A stretch of 64,000 nt of DNA from Platerodrilus igneus (Eukaryota; Arthropoda; Insecta; Coleoptera; Lycidae): NCBI GenBank assembly GCA_036346225.1, contig JARFIW010001491.1, positions 3,224,001-3,288,000 of the forward strand. Reading direction: 5' to 3'. The notes under the pieces are model-generated. The model was not told where the DNA came from. It saw nothing but the letters and a program-made list of their open reading frames with translations, and ran no database searches. Below are positions 21,101 to 29,445 of the stretch, one piece after another (position 1 is the stretch's first letter; every line of letters begins with the position of its first letter). Position numbers and translations under genes: made by a program.

Positions 21101-21390
21101 CACACACACAAACACACACTCGCACGCACGCACGCACCCACCCACAAGCACACACACGCACGCACTCACGCACGCACGCACGCACGCACGCTCGCACTCA
21201 CTCACTCACTCACTCACTCACTCACTCACTCACTCACTCACTCACTCACTCACTCACTCACCCACCCACCCACCCACCCACCCACCCACCCCTGCCCATC
21301 CGCCCACGCACGCGCACGCGCGCTCGCACGCACGCACGAACATACATACACACACGCACACCCACACCCACACCCACCCACCCCTCGTGA
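21101..21390. repeat. Compound simple repeats (CA)n, (CACG)n, (ACTC)n, (CACC)n
   Basis: Blocks of ACAC/CACG to about 21193, ACTC to 21258, CACC to 21293, then mixed CACG and CA to 21390. The long Thr/His/Pro frame over it (20973-21449) is a repeat artefact. Confidence 0.95.
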
Positions 21391-22116
21391 TACATATGGT
21401 TAATATTGTAAGTAGACATACATTCAAAGCTAAACCTCCCCGTTTTTAAATTAGAAATAATTAACTTTAAAATTATACTGTAAACAAACACTTTCCATTC
21501 TGTCACTTCTGTTTGATAACACAAATGACAAAATGTATGGATTTTTATATGTGAAACACCTGACGACACTTTTACAACATTCTGAAATTTCAGTAAGCAC
21601 CCTTGAATAGCAATTTCATTGTAAAGAATAATAAAATTTAAATGTAGGTTCTATGTTGAAAGGCAGCAAGGTCACTAAGTGTAAAGGCAAATTTCAATTT
21701 ATTGCCAACTTCAGAATTTGTCTAAACAATTTAATTGTCCTATACATTATTGCGATTTAAAGGGGGGAAATAATTACCAAATCCTTTGTATCTCTTAAAT
21801 CAGATTTGCAATTTAATACTTTCAGCATATTCTAAACTATCGTTAATTAAGTTCTGTAAACTAATGTTGTATCTTATAAATTATTTCAATGCCTAAATTT
21901 TTATTAAATATATTCAACTAAATTATTCGTAAATCAATATCAATAACCGAATTTACGTAGTAGCCTACTAATTCCGTGTTACAACTTTTTATTTATAATT
22001 AGACCTATTAAACTTACATAATATTAATTGAATAACAAGACAGCTGGTTTGGTAAAATGTAGAACAAGTTTATAAACACTCTCCGATCAATATAAAACGT
22101 ACCAACGCTTTCAATA
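21391..22116. other. No recognised gene; upstream flank of the tRNA
   Basis: AT-rich, with no supported ORF or repeat. Confidence 0.4.
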
Positions 22117-22188
22117 GCCGTGATCGTCTAGTGGTTAGGACCCTACGTTGTGGCCGTAGTAACCCAGGTTCGACTCCTGGTCACGGCA
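22117..22188 (+). tRNA. tRNA-His (GTG)
   Basis: 72 bases fold into a full cloverleaf. The acceptor GCCGTGA pairs with TCACGGC, the discriminator is A, the anticodon stem CTACG/CGTAG holds loop TTGTGGC with anticodon GTG, and the T-arm CCAGG/CCTGG holds loop TTCGACT. A box (TCGTCTAGTGGTTAGG) and B box (GGTTCGACTCC) are intact. A T8 run at 22218-22225 can terminate Pol III about 30 bases downstream. It is the only apparently intact host-type gene in the window. It also heads a tandem array whose later units carry only its 3' part, so it could instead be the head of a SINE; only the T-loop base C (usually A) deviates. Confidence 0.9.
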
Positions 22189-22508
22189 ATGTGCAAAAAC
22201 ATTGTCACGGTGGAAGCTTTTTTTTACAAATATCAATGCAGACGTATAACATTCCCCAACTTGCTTTCCTATAACTTTCAAAGTATAACAGAAGTGTATA
22301 CTTTAAATGCATCGATTTTAAGAAATTAATTAAAAAATTTTTTATTAATGTACCTACTAAAAATAAGGTTAGGTTCGACTCCTCATCATGGCAATATGTA
22401 AAAACATTGTCACGGTGGAAGCTTTTTTTTACAAATATCAATGCAGACCCGTAACATTCTCCAACTTGCTTTCCTATAACTTTTAAAGCATAAAACAGGT
22501 TTATACTT
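22167..22508 (+). repeat. 205-bp tandem units derived from the tRNA-His 3' half, left part
   Basis: The T-arm/acceptor piece GGTTCGACTCC of the tRNA (22167) recurs at 22372, exactly 205 bp on. It is followed by the same ACATTGTCACGGTGGAAGC, T8, ACAAATATCAATGCAGAC body. The second unit is cut at 22508 by the LTR element and resumes at 25992. The partial acceptor in unit 2 is mutated (CTCATCATGG). Confidence 0.85.
22505..22508. repeat. Target-site duplication ACTT, left
   Basis: ACTT precedes the 5' LTR, and ACTT at 25992-25995 follows the 3' LTR. Removing the element plus one ACTT restores TTTATACTTTAAATGC, exactly as in the unfilled unit at 26196. Confidence 0.9.
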
Positions 22509-22887
22509 TGTGACAGGCTGAACTCTTGTTAATATAAATATGTATTTTACGTTAGGGTGAAGGTAGTGGGGACGTTCGGAGTGAGCGCCCGTACTAAGGG
22601 GAGACGCGTGAGTGCTACGGTACTGGTTAGACGTGCTCTCTAAGTTAAAATGGATAGTGCGTGATACAGTTATTGTAGCTGAATGCGGTGAGCTTGTTCT
22701 AATTTAAGGGTTTATTTGTAATGATGGTTATTTGAATATCACTACTATTTAATATTTCTATATGTATTGCTTTGACCACTGAATTACAACCATAAAAACG
22801 CATGTTGTTTGTTTGTATTCTGCATATAACTACTTACAAGAACCCCTGATTGGTTAATCATCCTGTTGATAACAGTCTACATTCTCA
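22509..22887 (+). repeat. 5' LTR
   Basis: TGTGACAGGC...CTACATTCTCA, 379 bp, the same length as the 3' copy. Promoter and start elements were not resolved by eye. Confidence 0.95.
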
Positions 22888-22890
22888 TTT

Positions 22891-22965
22891 TGGCGCCCAA
22901 CGTGAGCTCGAACCCACGACCCTGAGATTAAGAGTCTCATGCTCTACCGACTGAGTTAGCCGGAC
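22891..22965 (-). tRNA. Antisense tRNA-Lys (CTT) copy at the primer-binding site
   Basis: Starting 3 bp after the 5' LTR, the plus strand reads TGGCGCCCAACGTGAG, the complement of a mature tRNA 3' end including CCA. It then continues through T-arm, anticodon loop (CTCTTAA, anticodon CTT) and D-arm to the complement of nucleotide 1 at 22965. That is 75 bases against 76 expected for mature tRNA-Lys plus CCA; one base is lost in the T-arm, and single changes weaken the A and B boxes. A normal primer site is about 18 bases. I read it as a copied primer tRNA, not a host gene, because CCA is not encoded in animal tRNA genes and the position is exact. Confidence 0.85.
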
Positions 22966-25537
22966 ACTCTTAATTGCTATGAGCATGAAATATTCCTTCA
23001 TGACTATAGTCCATTTTTCATAAAGCCGTACCCGATGCTTATTTGTTATAAGGATGAAGTTGGCCGTCAGGTCCAGGAAATGATAGATTGGGGGGTGATT
23101 ACCCCATATCAAACCGAATACATAAGTCCCTTAGTGGTAGTCCGAAAAAAGGATAATTCTATTAGAGTCTGCGTAGACGCACGATATCTTAACGCGCGTA
23201 TGGTTAAGGATGACGTCATTCCGCCTAACGTATCGGAGTTAGTGTATGATTTTTCACCGGGTCAAGTCCTAAGTACGATTGATCTGTCCGCCTCGTACTG
23301 GCAAATCCCAATAAAGAAGGAGCATTGGAAGTATACTGGTTTTTTTGTACGATGGTACAACATATGTGTTTAGTGTTTTGCCGTTTGGGTTTTGCACATC
23401 TGAAGGGTCGTTTATTCGAGGGTTGCGAGTTGTTCTGGGCAGCGAAGTTGAGGATTTTTCGATAGCCTATGTCGATGATCTATTGATTTATTCCCCATCA
23501 CCGGAGGTTCATTTAAACCATCTTCAGATGATATTTAAAAAGTTTCAAAAAGCAGAGTGCACTATTAAGTTAAAGAAATCTTACTTTGCCTGTAATGAAG
23601 TTAATTATATAGGCCATATTATTTCAGTGGATGGTATTCGGATGGACCCGGATAGGGTTCGGGCGATCCAAAATTATCCGAGACCTTGCAATGTTAAGCA
23701 AGTGAAGGCGTTTTTAGGTGATGTGAATTAAGATTCGAGGTATTGCGGGAATTACTCTCAGTTGACTTTCCCGTTAACTCGTCTCCTAAAGAAAGACCAA
23801 CCTTGGAAGTGGGGGGTCGAAGAGGATAACTCCTTTATCAAAATTAAAGAAAGTTTTTTAGAGGCTTCGGTATTGAGACATCCAGATTTTACCAGAGGAT
23901 TTTTCATCCAAACTGGATATGCGTTGGGGGCGGTGTTATTTCAACCGGACGAAGTTATGGGTAAAAGGGTAATAATTGCATTTGCGAGCCGCATAATGCA
24001 GGGGGCCGAGTTTCAGTATACGATTACAGAGAAGGAGGCCGTTGCAGTGGTTTTTGCATTTAAAAAATGGCGCGTGTTAGTTTTAGGTCGTGACACTACT
24101 GTTATCACGGATCATAAGGCGTTAGCGTTCATTCGATCTTGTCGGTTACTGTCTGCTCGTCTGACACGGTGGATATTGTACCTACAGGAATATTATTTCC
24201 AAATACATTATTGTAAGGGGTCCGAGAACTTTATGGCAGATGCCTTATCTCGGTATCCTGAAAAGACGTCGAGAAACCAAATTGAGGTTCCCTCTGATTT
24301 AAATATTGCAATATTTACAATGCGTCGTTCCGATCTTTATAAAACGGTGGCGGCTAATATGAAGCGGTTGGCAGAGGAGCAGGCGAATGATCCTTTCTGC
24401 AATAAGGTTTTGCAAGCGTTGATAGGGGCCGATGAAGGCTCGAACAAATCGAAGTGGTTTGTGGTCCACAATGGACTATTGTTTAGGAGAGGGTCGGGAG
24501 CAAATGACCATTTCCGGCTATGCATTCCCGCGGCCCAAGTCAAGTCTTTAGTGTTACAGGAACATGAAGAGCAGGGGCACTTTGGTCAGGCGAAGTGTTA
24601 TGCCCAATTAGCATTGGATTATTATTGGCCTAAAATGCGGCGTATTTGTCGTAAATATATTGCCAGTTGTGATCTGTGCCAGAAGGCCAAAAGTTCTGTA
24701 CGTTCACATGGGGCCATGCAGAGCGTGGTGCCAGACAATATCAATAAAATGTTAAGTGTAGATCTAATGGGACCATTACCGAGATCTCGAGGAGGGGCTA
24801 CAATGCTCTTGGTATGTATTGATGTGTTCAGCAAATTTGTCATGCTGTTCCCTCTACGGCGTGGTACGACCAAGGCCATTATAAATTGTATTTTGTCGAA
24901 ATGTGTTCCGTTTATGGGTAAGCCAGAAAGTATCCTATCAGATAACGGGACTCAGTTCTCTAGTAAAGTATGGTCCGATCGACTTAAGGATGAAGGGATA
25001 CGCGTGCGACGTACCTCTACTTATTTTCCCCAAGGTAACCCGGTGGAAAGAATTAATAAAGAAATTGGCAGATTAATGCGAAGCACATGCCATTACCGAC
25101 ACACAAAGTGGGTGTGGGTTCTTGATAGTCTTCAGTCATGGTTGAATCGTGTTATACATAGTGGTACCTCGTTTTCGCCTGAATTTTTACGTTTTGGTAC
25201 TTGCCTTGTGAATCCGTTTGTTTCAAAAGTGAAATTCCCAGCGGACGAGACACCCAAGTTAGATCGTGTTAGCGTTGTAACGTTTGCCCGAGAGAAATTA
25301 TTGTCGAAGGCTAAATTAGCTTTTGCGGTAGGTGATAAAGTTCTTGTCAGAAACCATCCCCAATCGTCTAGTGAGTTGCATGAAATTAAAAAATTCTCTT
25401 TATTATTTAAGGGTCCTGCTACGGTTATTTCCATAGTCGGCCATAATTCCTATGAAGTAGTAGATGATACCACGGGTCATCCGTTGGGTATTCAAAATGT
25501 GTATAATCTTAAACGATATGTTCAAAGTAGTGTTTAG
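22966..25537 (+). pseudogene. pol: pol: reverse transcriptase, RNase H, integrase
   Basis: The coding sequence resumes straight after the antisense tRNA with CYEHEIFLHD, PFFIKPYP and VGRQVQEMIDWGVITPYQ, the usual start of gypsy RT. RT blocks follow: CVDARYLNARM, STIDLSASYWQIPI, LPFGFC and the catalytic YVDDLLIYS, then NYIGHIIS. RNase H follows (QTGYALGAVLF, ITEKEAVAVVFAFKKWR, TDHKAL, ADALSR). Integrase has the zinc finger (HEEQGHFGQAK, CDLCQKAK), the core Asp residues in VDLMGPLPR and SDNGTQF, and Glu in NPVERINKE. The frame is broken twice: at a T7 run near 23340-23346 and by a TAA at 23729. Gag and protease are absent. Confidence 0.95.
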
Positions 25538-25599
25538 TTGTTAAGTTGCGCCTCTCATTATTAGTTTTAAATCTCTTAATTGTTCCATTTACTCAATTT

Positions 25600-25612
25600 A
25601 AAAGGGGGGTAA
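25600..25612 (+). promoter_or_regulatory. Polypurine tract
   Basis: AAAAGGGGGG followed by TAA, directly against the 3' LTR start at 25613. It is the expected primer for plus-strand synthesis. Confidence 0.85.
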
Positions 25613-25991
25613 TGTGACAGGCCCAACTCTTGTTAATATAAATATGTATTTTACGTTAGGGTGAAGGTAGTGGGGACGTTCGGAGTGAGCGCCCGTACTA
25701 AGGGGAGACGCGTGAGTGCTACGATACTGGTTAGACGTGCTCTCTAAGTTAAAATGAATAGTGTGTGATACAGTTATTGTAGCTGAATGCGGTGAGGTTG
25801 TTCTAATTTAAGGGTTTATTTGTAGTGATGGTTATTTGAATATCACTACTATTTAATATTTCTATATGTATTGCTTTGACCACTGAATTATAACCATAAA
25901 AACGCATGTTGTTTGTTTGTATTCTGCATATAACTACTTACAAGAACCCCTGATTGGTTAATCATCCTGTTGATAACAGTCTACATTCTCA
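25613..25991 (+). repeat. 3' LTR
   Basis: 379 bp, paired with 22509-22887. Confidence 0.95.
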
Positions 25992-26270
25992 ACTTTAAAT
26001 GCATCGATTTTAATAAATTAATCAGAACAATTTTTATTAATGTACCTACTAAAAATAGGGTCAGGTTCGACTCCTGGTTACGACGATGTGCAAAAACATT
26101 GTCACGGTGGAAGTTTTTTTTACAAATATCAATGCAGACCTGTAACATTCTCCAACTTGCTTTCGTATAACTTTCAAAGTATAAAAGAGATTTATACTTT
26201 AAATGCATCGATTTTAAGAAATTAATTAAAAATTTTTTTATTCATGTACCTACTAAAAATAGGGTCATGA
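25992..26270 (+). repeat. tRNA-His-derived tandem units, right part
   Basis: 25992-26057 completes the unit interrupted at 22508. 26058-26270 is a third unit with GGTTCGACTCCTGG, the same CATTGTCACGGTGGAAG, T-run and body, ending TGTACCTACTAAAAATAGGGTCA. Confidence 0.85.
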
Positions 26271-26573
26271 AACGCAAGCAGTATAAAGGGCCATAAGGAA
26301 ATTGTATAATTCATAAATAGACATAAAATACACATACCAACTTATAATTTAGAATGTTTTCTGAGGAAAATACATTATTTATGAGACTGATTTCTTTTGT
26401 ACGGGAGATGTAACTTTTTTGTATACTGTTCTTTGTTCTGATACTTTTTGTTTTGTGTTTCTGAATGTGTGTAGATGAAAATGAACAGTGTAAATTACTG
26501 AAATATTTTTATTTTCATGTCTGTGTGTAGTTTTGCATGTTGGACAAGTTTTTTTAGGAATATATTCTTCCGT

Positions 26574-27028
26574 GCAGGCGCTGTAACTTTTTTGTGTATT
26601 GTTTAGTGTTCTAATTTTTTTGTATCGTGTGTGTGTGTGTGTGTGTGCATGCGTGCGTGCGTGCGTGTGCGTGTGTGTGCGTACGTGGGTGCGTGCGTGC
26701 GAGCGTACGTGGGTGCGTGCGTGCGAGCGTACGTGGGTGCGTGCGTGCTTGTGGGTGCGTGCGTGCGTGCATGTGTGGGTGCGTGTGTGCGTGTGTGTTT
26801 AGATAAGATTGATGAGGCCGTTTTTTTGAAAATGCTCTTGGCAGCCAAAATATTGTCCTTTTATTATTTTTTTTAATTGATTTCTTCTGTGAAGAACAGT
26901 ATTGTGGCTGCCAAGGAGGAATTTTTCAAAAATTCAGCATGTCCATTTTCATCCACATACACCCAGGAATACGATACAAAATGGATTAGAATAAAAAACA
27001 AAACTCAAAAAATGTTAACAGCGCCCGC
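26574..27028. repeat. Hairpin unit 1, one arm expanded by a TG/TGCG microsatellite
   Basis: Left arm from 26574, right arm about 26891-27028. CTTGGCAGCCAAAATATTG in the left arm faces CAGTATTGTGGCTGCCAAG in the right. The left arm holds about 170 bp of GTGT/GTGCG repeat (26630-26798) missing from the other arm and other units. Confidence 0.8.
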
Positions 27029-27067
27029 AAAGCAGAAAACATTCTATATAAGAGAGATTTCTTCCGT

Positions 27068-27374
27068 GCAGGCGCAGTAACTTTTTTTTGTATACTGTTC
27101 TTTGTTTTAATTCTTTTTTGTATCGTGTTCCTGCACGCGTGTGTGTAGATGAGAATGAACAGGCTGATTTTTTTAAAATGTCCTTGGCAGCCAAAATATT
27201 GTCCTTTTATTATTTTTTAGGAATGATTTCTTCCCTGAAGAACAGTATTGTGACTGCCAAAAAGAAATTTTTCAAAAATTTTGCATGTCCATTTTCATCC
27301 ACATACACCCAGGATTACGATACAAAAAGAATTAGAATAAAAAACAAAACTGAAAAAATCACAACAGCGCCCGC
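27068..27374. repeat. Hairpin unit 2
   Basis: Arms 27068-27206 and 27236-27374 are complementary almost end to end: GCAGGCGCAGTAAC with GTTAACAGCGCCCGC-type ends, TATCGTGTTCCTG with AGGATTACGATA, and GATGAGAATG with CATTTTCATC. Confidence 0.85.
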
Positions 27375-27417
27375 AAAGAAGAAAACATTCTATATAAAAC
27401 AGATAGATTTCTTCCGT

Positions 27418-27715
27418 GCAGGCGCAGTAACTTTTTTTTGTTCTGATTCTTTTTTGTATCGTGGTCCCGCGCGCGCGTGTGTGTGTGTAGATGAGAATGA
27501 ACAGGCTGATTTTTTTAAAATGCCCTTGGCAGTCAAAATATTGTCCTTTTATTATTTTTTAAGAATGATTTCTTCCGTGAAGAACAGTATTGTGGCTGCC
27601 AAGGGATCATTTTTCCAAAAATTCAGCATGTCCATTCTCATCCACGTGCACCCAGGAATATGATACAAAAAGAATTGGAATAAAACCACAACTCAAAAAA
27701 AATTACAGCGTCCGC
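27418..27715. repeat. Hairpin unit 3
   Basis: Same design as unit 2. Arms are about 27418-27551 and 27579-27715; the left arm carries a short CG/GT run at 27468-27488. Confidence 0.8.
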
Positions 27716-28050
27716 AAAGAGGAAAACGTGTTGTAGGCACAGTAACTTTTTTTCGTATACTGATCTTTGTTCTAATACTTTTTGTCTTAATGTTCCTGAG
27801 ACTGTGTAGATGAAAATGGGCATGCTAAATTATTAAAAATTGTTTTGTTTTCATGTCTGTGTGTAGTTTTGCATGATAGACAAGTTTTTTAGAAATATAT
27901 TCTTCCGTGCAGGCGCTGTACCTTTTGAATATTGTTTAGTGTTCTAATTCTTTTGTATCGTGTTCCTGCGTGTGTGTTGTGTGTGCACGTGTGTGCGTGT
28001 GCGCGCGTGCGTAGGTGTGCGTGCGCGTGTGGTTGCGGGTGTGTGCTATG

Positions 28051-28363
28051 AAAATTTACTAAGATAAATATTTTCTTTACCCTTTAGTAGATTAAAATAA
28101 TTTATGAACTTAAGTTTCGCTCCAATGTGTATTTAACAGAAATAAAACGAGGCGCTTTGTGGTTTTTAAGTTTATAATTTTAATAGAACTAACAATTTAT
28201 TGAAATGCCTTACTTCCTGAACAAGAAATCAGAATTATATAGGGTGCATCGATATTAATTTGTCCATTTAAGAATAATTTTCTACTTTTTGCCCCCAGTT
28301 TCTATTTAACGTAACTCCGACCAACCAACCAACCAACCAACTTAACATCAACAGGTACAATGA
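28051..28363. other. No gene; (ACCA)n at 28319-28341
   Basis: AT-rich sequence followed by five to six ACCA units. No other feature recognised. Confidence 0.5.
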
Positions 28364-28872
28364 ATATCCCCTCCAAAAATAGACATACTACGAAATTACT
28401 TACTGGCAAAACAGAAATGCGGAAAACAAATCACCATCGATGTAAATTCAGACAATAATAAAAGATTCCATGCTACCATGAACAAAAAGAAGATGTTAAC
28501 CGGCATAGTTAATTTGAATGAAATTAAAGATTTAAATAGTATACTTAAAATCTGTAACTCCAAAATCGAAAACTTTACGGTCTTCGACAATTTCTTAATG
28601 AAGACACTTATAGAATATAAGTTAAACTGTGTTCATGGAACGCTAAAAGTGTTAAACTGCACTTAGGACAAGTTATAGAGTTTTTGGACAGACACGTAAT
28701 GGGCATTTTTCTTTTACTAAGACAAAACTTAACATTAGAAACTATTTTATTATTCGATACGATCGACCAGAACTCAAAACATAGAATTTCTAATACTATT
28801 CTCTATTATTGCAGATTCCTATTTCGAGGACAATCTTACTATGTAGTGCCAATAAAGTCGATGCATGATTAG
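28364..28872 (+). pseudogene. Unidentified ORF with one frameshift
   Basis: A readable frame runs from about 28364 (no Met) through PPKIDILRNYLLAKQKCGK and ITIDVNSDNNKRF, past an internal Met at 28478, to 28640. After a one-base shift the reading continues as KLHLGQVIEFLDRHVMG, IFLLLRQNLTLETILLF and YYCRFLFRGQSYYVV to a stop at 28870. Together about 165 residues with protein-like composition and mixed hydrophobic segments. I do not recognise the family. It could be an exon, a transposon accessory protein or an old viral insertion. The next feature downstream is a transposase remnant on the same strand, but nothing links them. Confidence 0.35.
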
Positions 28873-29039
28873 ACAACGATGGAAATACTGAATTTCTTGC
28901 AAATTTAGTTGACTATTGTATTTTGTACTATACCTTTGCTTTGTATGTAACAAGCTGCGTTATTAATGTATGATTATAGTATACAAATAAACTGTAATAG
29001 CTAACATTTTTGGAATTTCTGTAAACCCGATTACAGGGT

Positions 29040-29445
29040 GCTTCAGAGTTACACCTGACTTATTTTGAAGATGAAAGACCTGATATTTTACGCCTAAGGG
29101 GAAGAAGACCTAGGATTGAAAGCAAAGAAGCAATCATCGTAGTGGCGATGGATGCTCCTACAACCAGTGTCAGGGATATTGCCAGGGAGACCGGCATTAG
29201 TCAGACTGCAGTGTATAGAATGTTGCACAGAAACAACTTGCATCCCTCCAATGTGTAACACGTATAAGCCCAGATAGATGCGGATTATACACGAAGGATG
29301 GTGTTCTGTCGCGAAATGCTTAACATATACCAAAAAGATTTGCAATTCTTTAATAGAATTTTATGGGGTGATGAATCGTCCTTCCACAGCATCAGAATTT
29401 TTAATATACATAATCTCCGCTATTGGGCAATCGTATATTATGCGT
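29040..29445 (+). pseudogene. mariner/IS630-type transposase remnant
   Basis: The reading starts LRGRRPRIESKEAIIVVAMD and gives a helix-turn-helix block (VRDIARETGISQTAVYRML). Two stops near 29257-29272 follow, then FFNRILWGDESSFHS with the catalytic Asp-Glu context FxDE/WGDES, then the NIHNLRYWA block. This is the first half of an IS630/mariner-like transposase, which cuts and pastes its own transposon at TA. The remaining catalytic residues after 29445 are not found. No terminal inverted repeats were recognised. Confidence 0.65.

Larger units (their letters stand above)
22509..25991 (+). mobile_element. Short Ty3/gypsy LTR element lacking gag and protease
   Basis: LTRs of 379 bp each (22509-22887, 25613-25991), TG...CA ends, 4-bp target duplication ACTT, a purine tract AAAAGGGGGG before the 3' LTR, and RT-RNase H-integrase between. 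Total 3.48 kb. Everything between the primer site and the RT N-terminus is missing, and a whole antisense tRNA-Lys sits there instead. The LTRs differ at about 8 of 379 sites (about 2 percent), so the insertion is fairly young. The element lies inside the tRNA-His-derived tandem array. Confidence 0.95.
26390..28050. repeat. Tandem array of hairpin (long inverted-repeat) units
   Basis: Three main units (26574-27028, 27068-27374, 27418-27715), each an inverted repeat with arms near 140 bp around a 25-30 bp loop. They are flanked by related shorter blocks at 26390-26567 and 27731-27895 and a partial unit from 27898. Each unit starts CTTCCGTGCAGGCGC and ends AGCGCCCGCAAAG. Open frames across it (for example 27088-27663) are chance products. 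Confidence 0.85.

Noticed and set aside
20973..21449. Long Thr/His/Pro frame
   Set aside because: Produced by CA, ACTC and CACC simple repeats; no non-repeat coding signal.
22891..22965. Host tRNA-Lys gene on the minus strand
   Set aside because: It includes the CCA complement, begins 3 bp after an LTR, and has a shortened T-loop and damaged A/B boxes; a copied primer tRNA fits better.
24337..25434. Minus-strand frames at 24337-24543, 24622-24879 and 25132-25434
   Set aside because: Antisense shadows of the pol ORF.
26599..26876. Cys/Val/Arg-rich overlapping frames on both strands
   Set aside because: Translation of a TG/TGCG microsatellite.
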